NCBI GenBank assembly: GCA_024036415.1
Contig: JAMWET010000160.1
Location: 134,001-198,000, forward strand
Origin: Prochilodus magdalenae
Lineage: Eukaryota > Chordata > Actinopteri > Characiformes > Prochilodontidae
Direction: 5' to 3'
Length of the DNA stretch: 64,000 bases
Shown: in pieces, positions 55,203-64,000 of the stretch
Position numbering within the stretch: position 1 is the first letter of the stretch
Layout: the number at the start of each line of letters is the position of its first letter
Program-made: the position numbers and the translations under genes
Notes under the pieces: model-generated
Database searches by the model: none
Told to the model about the DNA's origin: nothing
Seen by the model: the letters and a program-made list of their open reading frames with translations, nothing else

Positions 55203-56265
55203 TATGTGTGTGTAAAGGAGAGTCTTCAGAAAGAACGAATTCAGCACATCACCAAAAGACCACAGCAGAAAGGAAAGGTAGCGTAGTAACACAGTGTTTT
55301 ATTACAGGAGCTTTTAATGCTTATTAGGAACGAGATTCACAAAGATTGACCCAACGTTTTGGAATGTTAGGAATGTATAATGTTGTTCCGCGGCTGCCTG
55401 AAACAGGACTGAGCTTAGTTGACTTATGGAACCCAGAGCAACTATGAATCTTAGAGACAGAACAAACGACACTGGCAGAGATATACACTGTGTGGTCAGT
55501 TTTTCATTGTGTCCCGTTATCTATGAGACTGTCTTGCGTCTTATTATATTTATTAGCTCCCTGCCATTATGCCAGTGTTGCTGTGTGACATGGTGGTGTG
55601 AAGTCGTAGGGTCCTTGTGAGAGGTCTTCTGCATTCTCCACCAAAGTTGCATGTCACTATAGCGGGTTTTTCAGGCCGGAGTGCCAATGACAGAGACACC
55701 AGTCTCCCTGTTATAGGCCAGTGTACCATCAGCATTCCTTGAAGCTGTTATATAAAGCTGTAATATTTAAATAGTGTTGCGTTGACACAGTTAAACCTAT
55801 CCAGAGTACAAAACAATCCATGCTTGCCTCAACATACCAGTAGCTACTGCTCTCCATCTCTCATATGCGGTAGGGTAGGTGCTAGTTCTAGTAGCATGGC
55901 CACTCTAGAAACATACACAAGCAGTTGGTCTGAATAGAAAGCCTTTTCTGCAGAAAAGAAAGAGAGACAGAAAAAGAACCCCTTTCCGACTGTGACTTGG
56001 TATATTAGAAGCTAGGCAGGGACCGCAGTGGACCGTTTATGTATGATTAGAGCAGTTTGGAGCAAATTATCCTGAGCAGTACACTGCTTGAAGTGGCTCA
56101 GTCAGCTCTCCCTAGAGGCAAGAGACGCTTGTCGCACGGCGCACTCATACACCTTTACACGCAAATATGCTCAAGTGAACATGCACCTGCTCGGTGATGT
56201 GATTGCATATTGCTTATGCACGCCTGTAGACGCCACAGCTCAACATCTGTTAACGTGTGTGCTGG

Positions 56266-56268
<3 letters not shown>

Positions 56269-56310
<42 letters not shown>

Positions 56311-56326
56311 ACACACACACACACAC
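56269..56326. repeat. (CA)n microsatellite
   Basis: AC/CA run with a single TACA interruption near the middle. Confidence 0.95.
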
Positions 56327-56495
56327 GTATTGGTATTACTGTTTATATTGAGCTTTCCCATTGACCCATGTTTTAATGTAGGTAAATACTGCTGTTCCTT
56401 CAGCTGACTGCCAAGCCTCAGCTACTAAAGCAAGGTGAAACTTTTCTATTATCTTTTGGGACGTTTGGCCCCCCCAGTGAGAGAGTGAAACAGAA

Positions 56496-56519
56496 ACACA
56501 CACACACACACACACACAA
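56496..56519. repeat. (CA)n microsatellite, short
   Basis: About 12 CA units preceded by GTGAAACAGAAA. Confidence 0.9.
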
Positions 56520-56855
56520 CATAATATATTCCCTTTCCCGAGTGGCTCATCAGGATTAGGCAAATGGTCTGGGAATAAAGGAAGTACGCTCTTTGATGGT
56601 CTTTTATATTTACACTGGAAGAGCATGGAAGCCAGCTGGAGGCTGTTAATGGAGGAGAGAGAAATGCTGCTATAGGAGAAGAAAAACTCCCTCTCCTTTC
56701 ACAATAAAGTCTGTCCTGAAACAGATGAAGTTTGTCTGGGCTGTAACAGAGACAAACGAGTAGTCACTGTTACGATGAAGCATAAAGGATGTGAAATAGA
56801 CCTGTCGTTATCCTGATTATTATCACCAAGCAGTTCAGTAGGCACACGTTCCTGT

Positions 56856-57067
56856 ATTTACACTGACTGTCCATTTTATCAGCTCCACTTACCATATAGG
56901 AGCACTTTGTAGTTCTACAGTTACAGATTGGAGTCCATCGTTTGCTGGGCGTACTTTGTTGAGCTTCTTTCATCCTGTTCAATGGTCAGGACCCCCACAG
57001 GACCACCACAGAGCAGGCATTATTTAGGTGGTGGATCATTCTCAGCACTGCAGTGACACTGACGTGG
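56856..57067. repeat. Palindromic teleost repeat, left-arm copy
   Basis: Matches the left arm of the foldback repeat at 31,703: TGTCCATTTTATCAGCTCCA, TTTGTAGTTCTACAGTTACA, GGACCACCACAGAGCAGGCA, GGTGGTGGATCATTCTCAGC, AGTGACACTGACGTGG. It stops there, with no middle part or right arm, so it is a truncated copy. It is less decayed than the copy at 31,703. Confidence 0.8.
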
Positions 57068-58029
57068 CGTATTTAGTCTGAATGATGAATTCCAGGCTGT
57101 TGTTGAAATGTTTGAGTGCTGGTAAGATGCTTGTAGTAAGCCAGACTGCTTCAGAATCAGCTCTCTGTTTTTTTTTTTTTTTTGGTGTTATATACGAACT
57201 GAGCTGCGTTTGTTGGGGTGTGTACTGGCATTGTCTTAAATGGCTGAATTGCAGATCCGCTACACACGCCGCTCGTGCCTGTTTGGTATTTTTCTTCTGG
57301 TTTGCTATGGTCTCCATTATGAAGGCCACATGTGGGGCACGCCCGTGTGTGCAGCATGTGGGCAGTGTCTGGCTGGATGCCAGGCAGTCAGGGCCGGGGG
57401 TGCTGGAGTCTAGGTGGGGCGAGTGTGTGCTGGCTGCTGCCCTGTAATTGCACCCTGCGGTCCGTTTCAGCTGCCCTTAACTGGCTACTGACTTAACTGT
57501 CTGTGAAGCTCATCAGTTGAGAACAGAGGGTAAGAGAGGGAACAGAGGAAAGACGCAGCTATCCCGAGATGCAGTGGCATGTAGCTTTGTCTCGATGAAA
57601 GCCGTAAGCCTGATAACCGCAATCTCCGTCTGTGTGGCTGTGATGTGGAAGCAGATTCTGTACAGCTGCTGAAAAGCCGTAATCACAGTTCAGAGGTACT
57701 TACTGTAATACTACAGTCACACAAAACCACTCGACACCAGTGTTGCCTGCTGACTTCAACACGATACTAACCCTAAAAGGAAAATGAGGTGTTTATAACT
57801 GACAGAAGAAATGAAACATGTCCAAACTCAATAATCACTCAGCTATCAACCACTGAACTCACCAAAGTCCACTTCTTTAAGATGTAGCCTTGTTCTGACC
57901 TTATTTCAGTAAAATAAAACTAGCTTAATGACCACAAAGTGTTTCTCTGTGAAGGAGCACATAGTAGGGTACCCGAGCTACGAGTCTCTCACCCTCCTCC
58001 TCAGATTCCCCTTCAGGTATTTCTCACTA
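57068..58029. other. Non-coding stretch, no gene recognised
   Basis: A T15-like run at about 57,169-57,183 and a 121-codon plus frame (57,082-57,447) without family pattern. No exon or RNA gene was recognised. Confidence 0.5.
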
Positions 58030-58720
58030 CTCGTCTGTTAAATGAATATTACACTGGTGTGTCAACAGGCCTTCTGGACATGTGACGCGTGACAGCAAAC
58101 CTTTTGTGTTACCGCTGACCACAGTGCCACCACACACAGATTGGTTGGTCATCTCCACCAAGACAGAAGTTGGACTCGTCATTGAAGATGACCCTCTGCC
58201 ATTTGGAGTTACTCCAACGACAGTCTGGCACGACACCATTGCAGTCTATGGCGACTCTGATGTGGTTTTAAGGGCAGTCATCTTAATTGTCTGCGTCGTG
58301 TAGCCACCTGCTAATGGTGCTGCCACTAACAGGATGACTCATGGAGACCATCACATTTACATTACATTTATGGCATTTAGCTGACGCTCTTATCCAGAGC
58401 GACTTACAAGGGTAATCATATTACAGGTAGGTCAGTGTGGTGTTAGGAGTCTTGCCCAAGGACTCTTATTGGTGTAGCACAGTCACCTAGACTGGGAATC
58501 GAACCCCAGTCTCCCACATGTGGTGGTTCCCTGCAGGGTAGTGGTGTTATCCCCTGAGCTACACCAACCACCATCACTGCTTGCTGAATGTCCGCAATCA
58601 AGGGTGCTTGGGTCAGTCAGGGACAACCATTGCTTATGGCATATGCGCAGCCAAGCATGAAACTTAAATGTCTCATGATGTCAAACCTACCCACCAAGTT
58701 TCCTGTCCTGCCTCTGTTTC
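58030..58720 (-). pseudogene. Tc1-like transposase relic split by a SINE
   Basis: Minus-strand reading gives, N- to C-terminal: QAPLIADIQQAVMVSMSHPV and SGSTISRWLHDAD (second HTH region), a linker with several stops (RVAIDCNGVVPDC), then WQRVIFNDESNFCLGGDDQP with the first catalytic Asp (in NDES, about 58,178-58,180) and ICVWWHCGQR, comparable to the VWR-PGER of this family. The rest of the core is lost after about 58,030. A SINE at 58,355-58,569 interrupts it, yet the frame runs on across the target duplication. The 5' boundary is uncertain: the sequence to about 58,880 may belong to it but is not recognisable. Confidence 0.75.
58355..58569 (-). mobile_element. tRNA-derived SINE, copy 2
   Basis: Minus-strand element starting GGTTGGTGTAGCTCAGGGG (good A box), with GGGGTTCGATTCCC (a perfect GGTTCGATTCC B box), the body CTTGGGCAAGACTCCTAAC, and the tail CTCTGGATAAGAGCGTCAGC, then TAAATGCCATAAATGTAATG. 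The 8 bp ACCATCAC flanks it at 58,347-58,354 and 58,570-58,577. It is closer to a functional tRNA-like promoter than the copy at 20,998 and has the same 5' end. Confidence 0.93.
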
Positions 58721-60970
58721 CTGTTGGAAGATTGAATCCTGTGAGCGGTGTAAATAGCAAACGGAGCTCAATGCCGTCTGTCTGCAAAGCCCAAATGCAT
58801 GTGTTGCAGTGGGGACTTTCGCATCGCTGACTATCCGGGTCTGCTTGCTGGCTGCTAATCCTCAGAGTGTGCTTTAACTCCATGTAAGTATGTATGTCTT
58901 CTCACCTTTTGATTTCCTTCATATGCACCAGTAACAAGAAGCATAGAGTAGACTACCTTCGCATGTTCAGTGCCACTGCTACCATTGTTCCTCTGTTTCA
59001 TCTCACTCTCTCTCACATACGGACCTCTTGCATGTTTGCTCTCTAGCTCCTCAGAAACAACCACAATAACGTCTTTGTTGTAACCACTCTGCAGGAAGTG
59101 CTTTGATCAGGCTGAATCAAACTCCTCTGCTTGCTTTGGCCCACATGCTCCACTAATGACCGCACACATGTGATCGCACATATGCTAGCCACTCCATATG
59201 CAACCTACTCTGCCACAACTTACAGCGTCCTACGTCTACAGGTATGCAGCCAAGAACGGAGAGAGAGAGATTAAAATAATAGACAAGGAATGAGGCACTG
59301 AAACATGTTAAATGTTAATTTTGTTCAATTTAAGCTATATAGCGGCCAAGACTTTGTGTTCCTGTGATATTACCTAGGTTATGGGGTGTTTTTAAAGTTT
59401 TAGCTTTTTTTAATGGAGGTAAAAATCACTAACACGCAGCATCCAGTGGCTAATTTGGTAAAATGTGGTCTAAAAATATGTGACTCAATTCAGCAGTGCT
59501 CTTAAAACACTTAGCGAACAATTCTGCCTCTCAAAATGTTTGTTGTTAGGAATAACCAGCAGTTTCCAATCAGACCCTTTAACCCTCCCAGTCAGGACAT
59601 TAGTGGATTCTGGAGCTGGAACTGCCCATTTTATAATTTTAACACGGTGTAAACAGAAATGGAGGTTCTATATTCAAAGGCGTTCATTGGCTTTGGCCAG
59701 GACCCACAACCAGTCTGCCTACTTTCTCCACAGGCTTCGCACTGAGGGTCACTCCAGAGCCTGTGGCACAAAAATAACAGCATGCAAAAAAGGAAGTAGT
59801 TATGAGTGAGCTGAATCTGGCATGGACGCAGTGAATTATTACGAAGCCTGTCCAAAGAAAATTCTTTACTGAGCCCAAAACACAAGACGCGTCTCCAATG
59901 CCAAAAGGAAGAACATAATCAACAAAGCCAAACAGAAGAAAGCAGAAGAGATTCCATCACATAAAAAAGAAAATTATGCTTCAAAGCAGCCAGTCTATTT
60001 TATTTAAGCTGGAACAAATGAAAGCCCTTTTTGTGGAATGTCTTGGACTGTTCAGAAGTCTCCAGCTCAAAATCTCCGCACAATTTACCCCGCCCCCACA
60101 AAATATTTACCAGAGCAATTTGGCTTTAAAGATTAATATTTCAAATAATGTTTTTGGAGTGTAAAATGAAGCGTTTGTAGTACGCCAGTCAGGCAGCACC
60201 GAGAACACTGAGCCGCTTTGTTAACTTGCACTGTGCCGCAGATATGACTCACTGGGCTTTTGCGGTTTTTGAGTGCAGCGTTAGGGGATGCGATCAACTC
60301 TTTCCTTTGTGAGGGATGCTCTTTGTCCTAATCCTGTAAAGGACAGCTCTGCCTGGAGTTTCTACTTTGAAATGTTGTGATCCTTGTCCAGACTTGCAGC
60401 TTTCCGGCCTAAGAATGGCACTTGCCTGTTGGCAGAAGATTTGCTTAAAGGTTCTGGATTACAATAGTTCATCATTACGCAAGCATAATGTGCATTCCTA
60501 TAAACAACTACAGTCAAAGGTGACACACCTGATAGTCCTGACCTTGAAGAGGATTCCATAAACCTCTGATTACAAGGACAAGTGCACATTTTAGAGTCCT
60601 GTGAATATGTGATATGCTCAGATGTCACAGTCGTCCTTCACCATATGTAATGAGTGGGTGAGCGCATGCGTGGTGTACACCAACAGAATAGTACAGACCA
60701 GAAGGCATGACCACCTATTTGTGTGTCCATTGGCTTTGATGGGGGAATTTTACCCAAATGGTTTGGTTTCAAAGTCAAGTCAAACAGCAGGGAGCGCAAA
60801 GCTGAACGAGATTGCGTCCGATGTGCCAATGTAAACACAGCGCAAACACACGAGACATACTAGAAACATAACAGTGCAGAAGTATAAATATAGAGGGGGT
60901 GAAAAGTATAGAAGGGGGAGAGTAACAAATAGGAAATTAATTACACTTACGTAAATATTGCACTTCTAAG
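58721..60970. other. Non-coding stretch, no gene recognised
   Basis: The left part (to about 58,880) may be the far end of the split Tc1 relic. The rest is unique-looking. The 109-codon frame at 59,480-59,809 and overlapping minus frames have no recognisable domain. Confidence 0.45.
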
Positions 60971-61354
60971 TTTAAACACATGTTGAAGAACCTGTCCCAC
61001 CCCATGTACCACTCTGTGAAAGCACTGGGCAGCTCCTTCAGTGCCCAGCTGCTGCACCCACGGTGTGTGAAGGAGAGATACCGTAGATCCTTCCTTCCGG
61101 CCGCTGTCAGACTGTATAACATCCACTGTCCTCCTTAGTCTGTTTCTACAATGTGCAGTAAAAACTCAGTAGTCTATTTCTATTTCTACTATTTATATTT
61201 TCTGTAATTTTTTCTATATATAGATCTTATTTATTATTTGTATGTTTGCTGACACTTCTGTTCTTTCCTCTGTGCTGCTGTGGCATTGTAAATTTCCCCA
61301 CTGTGAGATCAGTAAAGGATTATCTTATCTTATCTTATCTTATCTTATCTTATA
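60971..61354 (+). mobile_element. 5'-truncated LINE (non-LTR retrotransposon) 3' end
   Basis: A 55-codon frame with no start (60,971 to the TAG at 61,136-61,138) encodes the C-terminus typical of fish LINE reverse-transcriptase proteins: SSFSAQLLHPRCVKERYRRS then FLPAAVRLYNIHCPP. About 180 bp of 3' UTR follows, ending AATTTCCCCACTGTGAGATC, AGTAAAGGAT and a (TTATC)n tail. Truncation at the 5' end is usual for target-primed insertion. I think of the L2/CR1/Rex-type group but cannot assign the clade. No clear target duplication was found. Confidence 0.8.
61319..61354. repeat. (TTATC)n tail of the LINE
   Basis: About seven perfect five-base units directly after the LINE 3' end. Here the repeat is probably the retrotransposon's own tail rather than an independent microsatellite. 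Confidence 0.9.
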
Positions 61355-63434
61355 GAATGATATTGCTATGTTTCCAAGTGATGATATTATTGCACACTGT
61401 AACATGTATGTAAACTTTCCTCTTAGAGAGGCGGGTGTACAAGTTCTTCAGGGAAACAGGCCTGGTCGTTCCCTAGTGAAGGGGAATTGGGCTACTTTGA
61501 GGAATCCAAATGATGAGATAATTAAGTACTAGATACTCGATTATAAGATACTTTTTAATTACTTAAGGGCCCCAGTAGCCCTTGTTCATCAAAGCTGAGT
61601 ATGGATAGAACTGCATGTGTATTTGAGTATTCTGTTTTAACTTCTGATATGATGTTAAATAACCAGAGTGATTGTCAATAACATAAACGATATGAACAAC
61701 AACAATAAAATATAAAATAACGATTCTTATAACTTATAACTTAACACAGCTACTACAGTAGAGTGAGTTGGCTGCATGGGAAGTTATTTCCATTTATGTA
61801 TATGTGGATAGATAGATGGACATCAGCATACTGGGTCTTCCATAACTTTCAATGGAGCAGCAAAGAAATATTCTGCCACTATGACTGTCAGTGTTCTGCA
61901 GACCGCAGCAGAAAGCCGAACGCTCCATTAAGAGTTCAGTTTTCCAACTTTATTGGCCGTAACCGCAGTGCTGGAGGAGACCAGATATTGTTGAAGTTTT
62001 TGGGAGCCCTGGATCCCAAGTGTCTTATTGTTCCAGACAAACCCAATATTCTACTAAACTAAACGACTACAGAGCATGTGCACACAGCACGAAGCCAAGT
62101 CATCAGTCATTAGATGGTTTCCCGTATCAGATGCAGAGCTGTTATGTAATTCAAGGTGGTCAGTCCTGGACAACATGTGCTGCTTTATTGATTCATTGTC
62201 CTCAACTGAACCGAAATGGTAAACCGAAATTGATGTGCCCAAACTCCAAACTAGCAGGCGTAATGACTTTAATGGCCAAACAGCCGGAGCTCGCGTGGCC
62301 CTTACAGGAGCTGAAGAATGAACTAGAACTTTGTGGAGTGTTTGAGTTTTGTTGGTGGTGTATGTGACATGGCTAGTGAAATCTTAACCATACAGTGTTA
62401 TTTTAACCTTAGGCTGTCTGTCTGAATAACCGCAACCACTGGTACACTCATATTAGAAAAGGTGAAGAAGCATCACTCCCCTCTCCTCGAGCCTGAGGAG
62501 ACTGCTGACTAATACAGGGAAGCAAATACAGACAGGTGATCTGCACTCATAAGCACAATATGATCCACACACTGCACTACAGGACTGCAAAAAGGGTTTG
62601 TCTGGAAGTTTGGTGCAAGTGCTTGTATCTAGTTTCAGGGCGTAATTCTTTTGTCTAGGCAGGCATGTACCTCTAATGAACCAATCAATCAAACACACAC
62701 AGAATATTAGAGCAGCTGAGAAAGGCTGCAGGAACAGAATGGAGAGTGGGGGCTGGGCGTGGTTGGGGAAGGAAAGTGAGGCAAACAGCTAAAAAGGAGA
62801 AGAAGACGAAGTGAGAGCAAGAACAAGAGATAGATAATGATGCGGAAAGAGTGTGTGTGAGAGGAGGAAAGTTAGAGAGAGACAATGGAAAGAAGCACAT
62901 GTGACAGAAGAAGAGGAGTAGGCTACATTCCCTTTACCTGGCTGAATTTGGTGCCTTGATGTGACACAGATCTGATGTTTTCCAGGCTGTGTGGACACGC
63001 ATTATTTCTAATCAGATTTGAGTCACTTTCATGTGTTCCTGGATTGGATATCAGATATTGGTATCTGATTTGTGGGCGTGTAACGAATGAATGTGTATGA
63101 ATGTGTATGGGACATGCACCATCATTCAGCGGTAAACCGGCCACAGAGCCAAATGTGAAGTTAGAGACAGGAAGCAGTGGAAAAGCTGCACAACTGGCCC
63201 TTTTAATCTTCACCCCGAGCTGAGAGCTGATCAGAGGTGATCATCTTGGTTAAGAAGACTCGCTCTCCTGGTCAGTTTGCTGCTCATGATTGACATGGTT
63301 CAGGATGTTACTTTTTTATATGTGTGTAATTGTGGCTGGTTAGTTTACGTTAAGGACAGATCAGAGTGACCTACCTACTCGAATGTGAAGCATCATGTTG
63401 GTGAGATCAGATCTGAGGCTTGTAATGTGAATGT
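61355..63434. other. Non-coding stretch, no gene recognised
   Basis: AT-rich near 61,620-61,740 and purine-rich at 62,770-62,920. Two overlapping plus frames (61,763-62,062, 99 codons; 62,020-62,367, 115 codons) are not recognisable as any family and have no splice-site support. No RNA gene or transposon ends were seen. Confidence 0.45.
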
Positions 63435-63885
63435 AAGGACTATGTCGACTACAGTCGAAAGATCGATTGTTGAAACAAATAGTCGACTATTCGGATTATG
63501 AATCGCTCTATTACCACATAACTCTTATGTAATTAACAGCTTTTTAATTTAGCCTGAGGTTGTTTAATGCGGTTGCTAACTAATAACTAAGGCAATAAAG
63601 GTTTTTTTTTTCCTGTCCAAATTTTAAATCAAGCATGTACAAAGTAGCAGAAATTAAATATGACCAAACCAAATCAGTTTACCGCTTAATCAGTTTAATA
63701 AAAATCAATCTAAATTTAAAAGTTACATGTAGACAACATTCTGCTGTCTGTCTACACCCTGATGCAACCAAATTCTGCAGTCACAGGTCCTGATTGAAAT
63801 GAAGGAAATGACATCACCAACTAATCGACAGTTAAATGAGTTGGTAGTTGATTTTGGTCGATTACATCGATTAATCATTGCACAG
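63435..63885. mobile_element. Probable hAT-like non-autonomous element
   Basis: The two ends of this about 450 bp AT-rich block carry clustered GTCGA/TCGATTA words: TGTCGACTACAGTCGAAAGA, AGATCGATTGTTGAAACA, ATAGTCGACTATTC on the left and CTAATCGACAGTTAAATGAG, GGTCGATTACATCGATTAAT on the right, in inverted sense. I recall similar TAGTCGATTA-rich ends from non-autonomous hAT elements of fish. Exact ends and an 8 bp target duplication were not found, so limits and class are tentative. Confidence 0.4.
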
Positions 63886-63982
63886 TGAGAGCCAGTATAA
63901 GGAGATAGACAGAGTGAGAAGAGAGAAAGATAGTGAGACTGGGAGGTGTAAGGTGTAACACTGATAAAGAGAGAGAAAATAA

Positions 63983-64000
63983 GAGAGAGAGAGAGAGAGA
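63983..64000. repeat. (AG)n tract at window edge
   Basis: AG repeat running off the end of the window, preceded by GA-rich DNA from about 63,900. Confidence 0.85.

Larger units (their letters stand above)
55205..56855. other. Non-coding stretch with two CA repeats
   Basis: Contains the CA repeats at 56,269 and 56,496. Short frames at 55,426-55,735 have no recognisable content. No gene seen. Confidence 0.5.

Noticed and set aside
61763..62367. Two overlapping plus frames that could be exons
   Set aside because: Different registers, no acceptor/donor pairs at sensible positions, and no recognised protein similarity.

Overview
This window looks like non-coding DNA from a bony fish (teleost), probably an otophysan such as a characin or catfish. 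The evidence is the very dense (CA/TG)n and (CT/GA)n microsatellites, Tc1-like DNA transposons, a tRNA-derived SINE with the teleost-type tail ending in an ATGTAAAT-like repeat, a LINE 3' end with a (TTATC)n tail, and a palindromic repeat that I recall as common in fish genomes. The species assignment is inference. I found no protein-coding exon, rRNA or tRNA gene that I can support. The open frames are short (the longest is 206 codons, in a pure GA/CT tract), lack recognisable domains, and often run through microsatellites. The window is best read as a gene desert, or as long-intron or intergenic DNA of a large locus.

Layout. 0-5 kb: microsatellites at 23-70 and 2330-2400, and a pair of about 175-200 bp direct repeats at 3171 and 4151. 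5-9 kb: a Tc1-type helix-turn-helix relic (5122-5335), a complete 533 bp non-autonomous Tc1 element (5416-5948), a decayed Tc1 transposase catalytic relic (7350-7740) and a piece of the palindromic repeat (8635-8880). 13.2-14.3 kb: an old tandem repeat of about 162-177 bp units and a decayed SINE relative. 20,998-21,220: a SINE with an 8 bp target-site duplication. 24-25.3 kb: AT and GT repeats and a 43 bp tandem duplication. 28,044-28,576: second complete Tc1 derivative. 31.7-32.4 kb: a large imperfect foldback repeat. 33.2-35.25 kb: a (TC)n/(GA)n inverted pair and two long purine-rich tracts. 35,990-36,264: a truncated Tc1 copy. 38.9-39.4 kb: (GAAT)n and a 131 bp perfectly alternating pyrimidine-purine tract. 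45-46.1 kb: long CT/GT tracts. 54,670-55,202: third complete Tc1 derivative. 56.8-58.9 kb: half of a foldback repeat, then a Tc1 transposase relic split by a SINE. 60.97-61.35 kb: LINE 3' end. 63.4-63.9 kb: a probable hAT-like non-autonomous element.

The best-supported biology is a young family of 533 bp Tc1 deletion derivatives. Three copies have identical length, TA target duplications and 31 bp terminal repeats. Each keeps the N-terminal DNA-binding part (54 codons) and the C-terminal end of the transposase but lacks the whole catalytic core, so they must have been moved by a transposase made elsewhere. A second clear story is nested insertion: a SINE, with a precise 8 bp duplication, lies inside an older Tc1-like transposase whose frame continues across the insertion point. 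Several stretches contain dense AT-rich homeobox-like words and could be conserved regulatory elements of a developmental gene. That needs a multi-species alignment and is not shown by this sequence alone.
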